Source: Acidobacteria bacterium CG_4_9_14_3_um_filter_49_7 (GTDB taxonomy: Bacteria; Acidobacteriota; Holophagae; Thermotomaculales; Thermotomaculaceae). Taken from it: 7,719 nucleotides of DNA. How positions within the stretch are numbered: position 1 is the stretch's first letter; every line of letters starts with the position of its first letter. Shown here piece after piece: positions 1 to 6,010 of this stretch. The stretch spans positions 278 to 7,996 of the forward strand of contig PFTO01000160.1 in assembly GCA_002789615.1 (NCBI GenBank), given 5' to 3'. The notes under the pieces were generated by a model, which was not told the origin of the DNA, ran no database searches, and saw only the letters and a program-made list of their open reading frames with translations. The position numbers and the translations under genes are program-made.

Positions 1-1
1 G

Positions 2-166
2 TCTGTACGGGAGCGGAGATCCGTCATGGCTGGTGAGCGGAAACTGGCTGGAGTGGAAAGTATGGTATTTGCACAGGATGGCGGCAAGCCGGTTGAGAAG
101 GATGAAAAGGGTTCCGGTGAGATGGACGGGGAAGAAGTGGACCCGGTAATAGAGAAAGAAGATTGA
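2..166 (+). CDS. C-terminal end of an unidentified protein (partial)
   Basis: This frame is open from the window edge to a TGA at 164-166. It has the G-rich first codon positions typical of coding DNA, unlike the other two frames here: one stops at 34-36, the other is full of Trp codons. The visible 54 residues end in a low-complexity, highly charged Glu/Asp/Lys/Gly tail finishing in EKED. No Cys, heme motif or membrane segment is present. It lies upstream of an iron-sulfur/NrfD pair on the same strand, so it may be the end of a partner subunit of that complex; this is inference from position only. An ATG at 26-28 with a GGAG about ten bases upstream could alternatively start a separate protein of about 46 residues. 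Function cannot be assigned. Confidence 0.5.
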   Translation, partial: SVRERRSVMAGERKLAGVESMVFAQDGGKPVEKDEKGSGEMDGEEVDPVIEKED

Positions 167-226
167 CGAATTGCGGGAGAGCTTGAAAGCGCGTGAAATT
201 CGGAACCAAGATAGAAAGCAGACTGA

Positions 227-256
227 TTGGAAAGAGGCTCCGGATTTGTGTATAAT
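227..256 (+). promoter_or_regulatory. Candidate sigma-70 promoter for the [4Fe-4S]/NrfD module
   Basis: A perfect -10 hexamer TATAAT lies at 251-256. An 18-nt spacer separates it from TTGGAA at 227-232, a four-of-six match to the -35 consensus TTGACA. Transcription would start near 263 and give an untranslated leader of about 140 nt before the ATG at 405. The call rests on sequence match only. No sigma-54 type -24/-12 element was seen in this spacer. Confidence 0.4.
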
Positions 257-337
257 AGAACCCAGTGCGTATCCGGTATAACATCTAAAGCAATGATTGA
301 CAAATGGTTCATCTCCCGTTTTCCAGAGGAGGAAGAC

Positions 338-382
338 TTGAAAGGCCGAATATCCGGCCGAACTTACCAGGAAGATGAATAA
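338..382 (+). CDS. Possible 14-residue leader peptide
   Basis: An AGGAGG at 327-332 sits five bases before a TTG codon at 338, and the frame runs 14 codons to TAA at 380-382. The same frame can also be read from an ATG at 293 (29 codons), but that start has no Shine-Dalgarno sequence. The codons cover a small hairpin (344-359), and the ORF ends 22 nt before the iron-sulfur gene, inside the expected mRNA leader. The strong ribosome-binding match is the only real support; it may be fortuitous purine-rich sequence. The peptide resembles nothing I recognise. Confidence 0.2.
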   Translation: MKGRISGRTYQEDE

Positions 383-404
383 GCATTAAGACAAGGAGTG
401 CTCA

Positions 405-1196
405 ATGCCCAAAGCCATGCTGGTGGACATTACAGAATGCGTAGGATGCGGCGTCTGTTCAGAGGCCTGCAAGAAGGAACAGAAGCTTCCTGGACCCGTG
501 GGGAAGAAACGTGATTGGGAGAACTATACTGTTCTTCGCGAGGAAGGCGACGAGGTCTATGTAAGGGAACTGTGTATGCATTGCACGGATCCCAGTTGTG
601 CCTCAGCTTGTCCCGTAGCTGCACTGCACAAAACACCGGAAGGTCCGGTTGTTTACGATTTTGACCTCTGCATCGGCTGTCGTTATTGCATGATAGCGTG
701 TCCCTTCAATGTGCCGAAATATGAGTGGCACAAACCGATTCCAAAGATTCGAAAGTGCATCATGTGTTATGACACCCGAGTCAAAAAGGGATTGCCGACG
801 GCCTGCGCTCAGGCCTGTCAGGAAGATGGCGGCGGTGCCACTTATTTCGGTGAACGGGATGAATTGCTGGCAGAAGCGCATCGTCGCATCAAGGAAAATC
901 CGGACACCTATGCTCCACGTGTTTATGGAGAACACGAGGTTGGGGGCACAAATGTGCTGTTTCTGGCACCAAAGAACCGGCATTTTGGATCCCTTCATTT
1001 CGACACAAAGCTGGGGGTTCAGGCGCTACCTGAACTGACATGGCAAGTGCTCAACAAAATTCCGATGATTGTTCCGGTTTGGGCCACTTTCCTGACCGGA
1101 ATGTGGTGGTTAAACAATCGGAAAGACGAAGTAGATGAGAATGAGGGTTCCAGGAAGATTCGAGATGAAAAGGAAAAGGAGGGTGAAAATGACTAA
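405..1196 (+). CDS. HybA/DmsB-like [4Fe-4S] electron-transfer subunit with C-terminal membrane anchor
   Basis: This 263-residue ferredoxin-type subunit should pass electrons between a NrfD-like membrane partner (next gene) and a catalytic or cytochrome partner. Sixteen cysteines fit four [4Fe-4S] clusters: C12/15/18/22, C57/60/65/69, C89/92/95/99 and C118/121/134/138. This is the layout of the DmsB/HybA/HmcB family. A hydrophobic segment at about 218-236 (IPMIVPVWATFLTGMWW) is a single C-terminal membrane anchor as in HybA, followed by a very charged tail. Unlike HybA, the N-terminus (MPKAMLVDITECVGCGVC) starts directly at the first cluster with no twin-arginine signal. If the clusters are periplasmic, the protein must be exported together with a Tat-bearing partner, as FdnH and DmsB are. 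AAGGAG at 393-398, six bases before the ATG, supports the start. The gene overlaps the next by 8 nt. No hydrogenase subunits are in the window, so the redox partner is unknown. Confidence 0.9.
   Translation: MPKAMLVDITECVGCGVCSEACKKEQKLPGPVGKKRDWENYTVLREEGDEVYVRELCMHCTDPSCASACPVAALHKTPEGPVVYDFDLCIGCRYCMIACPFNVPKYEWHKPIPKIRKCIMCYDTRVKKGLPTACAQACQEDGGGATYFGERDELLAEAHRRIKENPDTYAPRVYGEHEVGGTNVLFLAPKNRHFGSLHFDTKLGVQALPELTWQVLNKIPMIVPVWATFLTGMWWLNNRKDEVDENEGSRKIRDEKEKEGEND
1177..1191 (+). promoter_or_regulatory. Shine-Dalgarno that fixes the start of the NrfD/HybB-like gene
   Basis: AGGAGG at 1177-1182 (within a longer AAGGAGGGTGA) lies six bases before the ATG at 1189. The upstream in-frame ATG at 1135 has no comparable site and would add a basic stretch absent from this family, so 1189 is the better start. 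The site lies inside the end of the preceding gene, implying translational coupling. Confidence 0.85.
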
Positions 1197-2343
1197 GCCA
1201 AAATTTCATTTTACATTCTGGCGAGTTGTGGCAGCCCTGATTCTGATAGCCGGTGCAGTTGCTACTTTCCAGCGTTTTGTATACGGTCTGGGATTTGCGA
1301 CCAATTTATCGGATGACTTCCCCTGGGGAATCTGGATTGGATTTGACGTTATTTCCGGTGTAGGTCTTGCGGCAGGCGGTTTTACCATTACCGCAATTGT
1401 CTATATTTTCAATCTAAAAAAATATCATTGTATTGTGAAGCCGACGGTTCTGACTGCTTTCATGGGCTATCTGCTGGTGGGAACCGCTCTCTTGTGGGAT
1501 CTTGGTAAATACTATGATATCTGGCATGCACTGGTATATGGAAACCACCGTTCCGCCATGTTTGAGTTGGCGGTCTGCGTAGCAAGTTACCTTGGCGTAC
1601 TGGCTTTGGAGTTTTCATCTATTGCATTTGGGAAGTTCAAGTGGTTGCGGAAACCAGTGAAGATTCTCAAGAAGGGCTATATTCTACTGGTGATCCTCGG
1701 TGTATTGATCTCCACGCTGCATCAGTCGTCACTGGGCACTTTGTATGTAATTGTTCCTCAAAAACTGCATCCGTTGTGGTACAGTCGTCTTCTGCCGATA
1801 TATTTCTTTTTCACCTCCATTGGCGCCGGGCTGAGTATGACAGTGGTGGAATCTTACCTGAGCTGGCGCGGAATGGGCCATGAAGCTCCCCTTCCGATTC
1901 TGGCCAACCTGGTAAGGGGGATGGTAGTAATCCAGCTAACCTTCTTCGTGGCAATGTTTGAAGGGCTGATGGCAGGTCACAAGCTGGGCTATCTTGTCGA
2001 CGGCTCCTTTATCTCCATGATGTGGTGGCTGGAAATGGCTTTGTGGGTCTTTATCCCTACGATCATTGCATTCCGGAAGAAGTGGATGATGACACGCTTC
2101 GGCGTTTTTGCGGCCGGGTTTTCAGGTGTCCTGGGATTCCTGATGAACCGCCTCAACGTGTCCATGACGGCATTCCAGTGGTCAGCGAAAGTGAAATATG
2201 TACCCAGTTGGCAGGAAGTGGCAGTGTCCGCATCGTTCGTCGTGGTTTCGTTCATTATATTTGCTTATGCGGTCAAGTATTTTGATTTGTTTGAAGAAGA
2301 TTCCCATGAATCTTTGGAGGATTCTGCTGTTAAAGCCGTTTGA
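1189..2343 (+). CDS. NrfD/HybB-family integral membrane subunit (quinone-reactive)
   Basis: The protein is 384 residues from the ATG at 1189, close to E. coli HybB (about 390). It has about ten hydrophobic helices, roughly at residues 11-30, 50-75, 86-103, 122-142, 163-183, 200-222, 246-262, 277-296, 303-321 and 344-364. Family-like stretches are SDDFPWGIWIGFDV (41-54), the STLHQSSLGTLYVI block (175-188), RLNVS (321-325) and YVPSWQE (337-343). Proteins of this family have no cofactor of their own. They bind menaquinone or ubiquinone in the membrane and exchange electrons with a four-cluster ferredoxin subunit, here the gene just upstream. The two genes overlap by 8 nt, the usual arrangement of such pairs. 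The acidic C-terminal tail (from about 367) is probably outside the membrane. An intrinsic terminator follows ten bases after the stop. No hydrogenase large subunit follows, as it would in several hyb operons, so 'hydrogenase' should not be assumed. Confidence 0.9.
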   Translation: MTKPKFHFTFWRVVAALILIAGAVATFQRFVYGLGFATNLSDDFPWGIWIGFDVISGVGLAAGGFTITAIVYIFNLKKYHCIVKPTVLTAFMGYLLVGTALLWDLGKYYDIWHALVYGNHRSAMFELAVCVASYLGVLALEFSSIAFGKFKWLRKPVKILKKGYILLVILGVLISTLHQSSLGTLYVIVPQKLHPLWYSRLLPIYFFFTSIGAGLSMTVVESYLSWRGMGHEAPLPILANLVRGMVVIQLTFFVAMFEGLMAGHKLGYLVDGSFISMMWWLEMALWVFIPTIIAFRKKWMMTRFGVFAAGFSGVLGFLMNRLNVSMTAFQWSAKVKYVPSWQEVAVSASFVVVSFIIFAYAVKYFDLFEEDSHESLEDSAVKAV

Positions 2344-2352
2344 ATTTAGATG

Positions 2353-2383
2353 GGACGCTCCGGGTTCGGGGCGTCCTTTTTTT
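2353..2383 (+). terminator. Intrinsic (Rho-independent) terminator after the NrfD/HybB-like gene
   Basis: GGACGC at 2353-2358 pairs with GCGTCC at 2371-2376. The stem extends inward by a G-U pair and three G-C pairs to a GGTT loop (2363-2366), making a ten-pair stem. Seven T follow at 2377-2383. This is a textbook intrinsic terminator. It ends within a few bases of the ribosome-binding site of the kinase gene, leaving no room for a promoter between them. Confidence 0.88.
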
Positions 2384-2397
2384 AAAGGGGGGTTCCC

Positions 2398-3984
2398 ATG
2401 AACCCATTGCAGAATGTTACTTCTATTCGGCTGAAGATTTTCATCATCATTGCCGTTTCCATTACCTTCGCATTCCTTGCTTTTGATCTGATCATGCTGA
2501 AACATCAACAGAATATCTACATTGAAGACCTGTTGTTCAATGCTCACTCAGTGTCTGACACAATCCTGAAGTCTCTGGAACAGGACATGATGGCGGACAA
2601 TACTACAAGCATCAACATAACGTTACAGGCGATCGGGAAACAGGAAATAATCAAGGAATTGAGAATTTACAACCACAATGGGGAAGTGCGTTCTTCCATG
2701 ATAGGGGATGAAGTCGGTGAGGTACAGTTTTCCCAGACGGAATCGAACCAATGTTTCATCTGTCATCATGTTGGAAATGAACAAAATCGGTCCCGTGACA
2801 TGTTGACCTACAATGTCGATACAGAAGGCAGCTGCATTATGTCCGTGATTGTCCCGATCCAGAATCAGCCCCGCTGTTCCAGTGCTGCCTGTCATGCCCA
2901 CAGTCCGACACAGCGAATTCTCGGATTCCTGAACATGGGTGTTTGCCGGTCGCGACTCCAGGAGGACATTCATAGGAGTCAGGTCCAGATTCTCATGGTT
3001 TCCCTTCTCTTCATTCTCCTTTTACCCGCTCTTATCATGTTGTTTATCAAAAAGCACGTGTCCAGGCCTTTACGCCAGCTTCTGGTAAGTACGGATCAGA
3101 TTGCCAGGGGCGATCTTGATTGTAAGGTGGACATTGTCAGCCGGGATGAACTGGGGCAGTTGGCCCTTTCCTTCAATAAGATGCTGGAACGGCTCGTCGC
3201 ATTCAAAACTGAGATTGAGGGGTGGAACGAGGAGCTGGAAGAGCGGGTGACACAGAAGACCATGCAGCTTAAGGAAGCCCAGAGTCAGATTATCCAGGCG
3301 GAGAAAATGTCGTCGCTGGGGCGACTGGCTGCGGTTATTGCCCACGAAATCAACAATCCGATATCCGGTTTGATCGTATTCATAAATCTCCTGCAAAAAA
3401 GCATGGATAAGGAGGAGCTTACCGAAGCGGATCGTGTCAAGGTGATCAAGAGATTGGGCATTATGGAAAGTGAGGCCAAGCGATGCGGTCATATTGTGTC
3501 CGAACTCCTATCTTTTTCCCGGGCGGAGCAGAAAATGATGGATTGCAATATTGCCGAAATCGTTGAACGTTCGGTTTCAATTCTGAAGTTCAAAACCAAG
3601 GACAAGCAGATCAGCCTGAATCTAAATGTAGAACCGGATATCCCGGAAATCCGCTGCGATCCGGGGAAAATACAGCAGATCATCATGAACCTGGTTCAGA
3701 ATGCAATCGAGGCTCTGCCCCAGGGGGGAGAGATTGATATTTCTGCGCAATACGTGAAGGAGAAAAAGCAACTGAAACTGGTATTCCATGACAATGGAAT
3801 TGGGATACCGGAGGAGTTTCTCCCTCATATCTTTGAGCCATTTTATTCATCCAAGGACAATGGCCAGAGTGTGGGAATCGGGCTCTTTGTTGTGTATGGG
3901 GTGATTCACCAGCACAACGGAGCCATTGAAGTGGACAGTGCTGAGGGGAAGGGGACAACTTTTACCATCTTCCTCCCTGCGTAA
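2398..3984 (+). CDS. Sensor histidine kinase with periplasmic c-type heme motifs
   Basis: This 528-residue inner-membrane kinase should sense a periplasmic signal and phosphorylate the response regulator encoded next. Order: membrane helix at about 13-34; periplasmic domain 35-196; second helix about 197-217; HAMP about 216-270; a short coiled coil about 272-300; HisKA with phosphoacceptor H316 (IAHEINNP); HATPase with N box (NLVQNAIEAL, 431-440), G1 box (HDNGIGI, 464-470), F box (FEPFYSS, 479-485) and G2 (GIGL, 493-496). All catalytic motifs are intact. The periplasmic domain holds CFICH (C119, C122, H123), a classical CxxCH heme-attachment site, and CSSAACH (C160, C165, H166), a CX4CH variant of the kind known in tetraheme cytochromes c3. 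Two further cysteines are at 146 and 183. One or two covalent hemes are therefore likely, making this a redox or gas sensor; that role is inference. The ATG at 2398 follows AAAGGGGGG with five bases between. A strong terminator sits directly upstream. Confidence 0.92.
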   Translation: MNPLQNVTSIRLKIFIIIAVSITFAFLAFDLIMLKHQQNIYIEDLLFNAHSVSDTILKSLEQDMMADNTTSINITLQAIGKQEIIKELRIYNHNGEVRSSMIGDEVGEVQFSQTESNQCFICHHVGNEQNRSRDMLTYNVDTEGSCIMSVIVPIQNQPRCSSAACHAHSPTQRILGFLNMGVCRSRLQEDIHRSQVQILMVSLLFILLLPALIMLFIKKHVSRPLRQLLVSTDQIARGDLDCKVDIVSRDELGQLALSFNKMLERLVAFKTEIEGWNEELEERVTQKTMQLKEAQSQIIQAEKMSSLGRLAAVIAHEINNPISGLIVFINLLQKSMDKEELTEADRVKVIKRLGIMESEAKRCGHIVSELLSFSRAEQKMMDCNIAEIVERSVSILKFKTKDKQISLNLNVEPDIPEIRCDPGKIQQIIMNLVQNAIEALPQGGEIDISAQYVKEKKQLKLVFHDNGIGIPEEFLPHIFEPFYSSKDNGQSVGIGLFVVYGVIHQHNGAIEVDSAEGKGTTFTIFLPA

Positions 3985-4000
3985 AGATTGGGCAAAGAGC

Positions 4001-4090
4001 ATGGAAGTGGAATATGATAAACTTCCCGGAAGAACAGCAAACAGATATCCAGTTTGTAGAATGGCTGGAATGAGATGGAGGCCTGAATGA
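4001..4090 (+). CDS. Possible 29-residue ORF between kinase and regulator genes
   Basis: An ATG at 4001 opens a frame of 29 codons that ends in TGA at 4088-4090, sharing ATGA with the regulator's start. Such an overlap is typical of coupled genes, and the frame spans nearly the whole 102-nt gap. However, AAAGAG lies too close to this ATG to be a good Shine-Dalgarno sequence, and the product (Arg- and Met-rich at its end) resembles nothing I know. It could be a small coupling ORF or chance. Confidence 0.2.
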   Translation: MEVEYDKLPGRTANRYPVCRMAGMRWRPE

Positions 4091-5433
4091 ATGACAACGT
4101 AAAGATACTGATTGTAGACGATGAGATGATTGTCCGGGAATCCATGCAGGGATGGCTGGAGGAAGATGGATACCATGTGGAAGTTGCGGAGACTGCGGAA
4201 GCCGCTCTGGGGATGATTGGAGAAAAGGAATTTGATATGGCCTTTGTGGACATTAAAATGCCGGGAATCGACGGGATTGAGTTGCTGAAACGCTTGAAAG
4301 ACCAGTATTCCACCATAGATGTGGTGATGATGACGGCTTACGCATCAGTGAATAACGCCGTTGAAGCGATGAAGATTGGAGCATACGACTATCTGACCAA
4401 GCCTTTTGATCCGGATTATGTCTCCATGATGGTTAGAAAAATTATTGCAAGGCGTCAACTGGAGCAGGAAAATATACACCTGAAGGAAAATATTGAAACA
4501 GCGCTGAAACATGTGCACATTATTGGAGAAAGTTCTGCGATTAAAGCAATCCTGAACCAGATCGAAGAAGTGGCGCCCTCCGATACCTCCGTTCTCATCG
4601 CTGGTGAAAGCGGGACCGGGAAGGAAATGATAGCCCGGGCAATTCATTATGCCAGCCCCCGGCGCTTCGAGCCGCTGGTTGTGGTTAGCTGCGGCGCACT
4701 TCCGGAAGGATTGGTTGAAAGTGAGTTGTTCGGATATGAAAGAGGTGCGTTTACAGGTGCATTTTATAAGAAGAAAGGGAAGTTTGAGGCTGCAAACGGC
4801 GGAACACTGTTCCTTGATGAAATTGGAGAACTGAATCCCAAAATGCAGGTGGATCTGCTGCGGGTTCTCCAGGAAAGGGAAATCACCCGGATCGGCAGCA
4901 ACAAGAGCATAACGGTTGATTTTCGGGTTCTGGCCGCGTCAAACCGCAACCTGAAGGGAATGGTGGATGAAGGGAAGTTCCGAGAAGACCTGTTTTATCG
5001 GATCAATGTTTTTAATATTCACGTCCCCACCCTTCGAGAGCGGATGGAAGACATTCCCTTTCTGGTGGAGCATTTCATATCCACTCTGAGGCGACAGACC
5101 GGCAAACAGATAGAGGGAATTACAGCCCAGGCACTGAATAAATTGAAGCAGCATGGTTGGCCGGGTAATGTGAGAGAGCTTCAAAATGCCGTGGAACGCG
5201 CATTTGTCACATCCAAAGGGAAGCTCATAACAACGGAAGAACTAGCCTTTCTGGCACCTGAAAAAATACCGGTTACCACATCCCCATCGTCTTCCCTGGC
5301 GGAAATCGAGAGCATGCACATCGAAAATGTATTGAAGGAGTGTGACTACAATATCTCCATGGGGGCCAAGGTACTTGGAATTGATCGCACTACCCTTTAC
5401 AACAAGATGAAGAAGTATGGCATCGAAAAGTGA
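4087..5433 (+). CDS. NtrC-family sigma-54-dependent response regulator
   Basis: This 448-residue activator should take the phosphoryl group from the upstream kinase and drive open-complex formation by sigma-54 RNA polymerase. The receiver domain (about 5-120) has D11/D12, phosphoacceptor D55 (in FVDIKMPG), T83 and K105. The AAA+ domain (about 145-375) has Walker A GESGTGKE (173-180), the sigma-54 contact loop GAFTGA (220-225), Walker B GGTLFLDE (238-245), and candidate arginine fingers R299 and R305 in the KFREDLFYRINVF block. The C-terminal Fis-type helix-turn-helix is at about 410-446 (ISMGAKVLGIDRTTLYNKMK). Length and order are standard for the family and all key residues are present, so it should be fully active. 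GGAGG at 4077-4081 with a five-base spacer supports the ATG at 4087. The 3' end overlaps the protease gene by 17 nt. Its DNA targets are unknown, and I found no clear -24/-12 promoter in the window. Confidence 0.95.
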   Translation: MNDNVKILIVDDEMIVRESMQGWLEEDGYHVEVAETAEAALGMIGEKEFDMAFVDIKMPGIDGIELLKRLKDQYSTIDVVMMTAYASVNNAVEAMKIGAYDYLTKPFDPDYVSMMVRKIIARRQLEQENIHLKENIETALKHVHIIGESSAIKAILNQIEEVAPSDTSVLIAGESGTGKEMIARAIHYASPRRFEPLVVVSCGALPEGLVESELFGYERGAFTGAFYKKKGKFEAANGGTLFLDEIGELNPKMQVDLLRVLQEREITRIGSNKSITVDFRVLAASNRNLKGMVDEGKFREDLFYRINVFNIHVPTLRERMEDIPFLVEHFISTLRRQTGKQIEGITAQALNKLKQHGWPGNVRELQNAVERAFVTSKGKLITTEELAFLAPEKIPVTTSPSSSLAEIESMHIENVLKECDYNISMGAKVLGIDRTTLYNKMKKYGIEK

Positions 5434-5962
5434 AGAGAAGATTATTCTTGGCCCAATTGCTTTTCCGAAAGGCATTCTGAAAAAGCATATTTTTGAAACG
5501 CTGGAGACCATATTTAAACGTTCGGTGTATATTGCGTCTCCGAAACTGGATTTGCACCCATTCTTTGACCCGGCCCGGAACCAGTATCAATCCACAGCAA
5601 TTCTCAAACATTTCATAAAGACCACGCCCAAGGGAGGGAGCAAAATATGTCTTCTGGTTGAAGAAGATCTCTTTATCCCGGTGCTAACGTTTGTTTTCGG
5701 GGAAGCCCACATGCACGGCCAGTTTGCCATTGTTTCTTCTCACCGTTTGAAGGAACAATACTATATGCGGGAAGAAGACCTGGAACTGCTGGAACAGCGG
5801 TTGTTAAAGGAAATCGTCCATGAACTGGGCCATACCTTCGGATTGGTCCATTGTATCGACAACCGTTGCGTCATGCACAACTCCTATTCTATAGAAGACA
5901 CTGATCATAAGGGTAGTTATCCTTGTGAAGTCTGTTTCGCAGAACTGGACAAAGTTCTCTGA
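5417..5962 (+). CDS. Archaemetzincin-family zinc metalloprotease
   Basis: This 181-residue protein carries the archaemetzincin signature. HELGHTFGLVH (135-145) supplies the zinc ligands H135, H139 and H145 and catalytic E136. C146 and C151 follow, then M153 of the Met-turn (CVM) and CEVC (C170, C173). The four cysteines would bind a second, structural zinc. The family pattern is HEXXHXXGX3CX4CXMX17CXXC; here 16 rather than 17 residues lie between the Met and the CXXC. There is no signal peptide or membrane segment, so it is probably cytoplasmic. Archaemetzincins are widespread in archaea and vertebrates but patchy in bacteria; their substrates are poorly known. The ATG at 5417 lies inside the regulator gene (17-nt overlap) with only a weak AAGAAG upstream, suggesting translation coupled to the regulator. 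Identification of the family is firm; the role in this operon is unknown. Confidence 0.9.
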   Translation: MASKSEEKIILGPIAFPKGILKKHIFETLETIFKRSVYIASPKLDLHPFFDPARNQYQSTAILKHFIKTTPKGGSKICLLVEEDLFIPVLTFVFGEAHMHGQFAIVSSHRLKEQYYMREEDLELLEQRLLKEIVHELGHTFGLVHCIDNRCVMHNSYSIEDTDHKGSYPCEVCFAELDKVL

Positions 5963-5987
5963 GTGGCGCTTGCGTCGCAAGCGCCAC
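5963..5987. repeat. Perfect palindrome, 12-bp arms around one base
   Basis: GTGGCGCTTGCG (5963-5974) is followed by T and then its exact reverse complement (5976-5987). It begins directly after the protease stop codon, in the 48-nt gap between convergent genes. An eight-base copy of the arm, GTGGCGCT, recurs at 6005-6012 over the queA stop codon. It can pair with AGCGCCAC at 5980-5987 to form an alternative hairpin. Neither strand has a T-run after the stem, so it is not a standard intrinsic terminator, although a stem this strong could pause polymerase or protect both 3' ends. It may also be a dispersed genomic repeat or a protein-binding operator. Confidence 0.85.
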
Positions 5988-6010
5988 TTGCACTGTGACG
6001 CCGTGTGGCG

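Larger units (their letters stand above)
167..404 (+). other. Spacer upstream of the iron-sulfur subunit gene
   Basis: There is no convincing full-length gene here. The stretch holds a candidate sigma-70 promoter (227-256), a possible short leader ORF (338-382), and a small hairpin with GGCCG at 344-348 pairing CGGCC at 355-359. Two short stretches (153-281 in one frame, 227-382 in another) lack stops and look mildly coding-like, but neither has a good ATG start with a Shine-Dalgarno sequence. They could be chance or decayed remains of a gene. No RNA gene or riboswitch was recognised. Confidence 0.5.

Noticed and set aside
24..284. Minus-strand open frame of 86 codons
   Set aside because: Pro/Leu/Ser-rich composition, no Shine-Dalgarno sequence, and antisense to the likely coding tail and promoter; treated as a chance frame.
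297..302. Perfect TTGACA, a possible -35 element
   Set aside because: No -10-like hexamer lies 16-18 nt downstream; that stretch is C/T-rich (about 320-326).
1135..1188. Longer N-terminus for the NrfD/HybB-like protein from the ATG at 1135
   Set aside because: It adds a basic 18-residue stretch inside the previous gene and lacks a Shine-Dalgarno sequence; the ATG at 1189 has an excellent one.
405..2343. Calling the pair hydrogenase-2 subunits hybA/hybB
   Set aside because: No hydrogenase large or small subunit is visible, the Tat signal is missing, and the families also serve other redox complexes.
2182..4316. Several minus-strand frames of 65-140 codons under the kinase gene
   Set aside because: They are antisense to intact, motif-rich coding sequence and show no family features or ribosome-binding sites.
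5963..5990. Palindrome as a bidirectional intrinsic terminator
   Set aside because: The stem is strong enough, but neither strand has the T-run needed after it; kept as a repeat/palindrome only.
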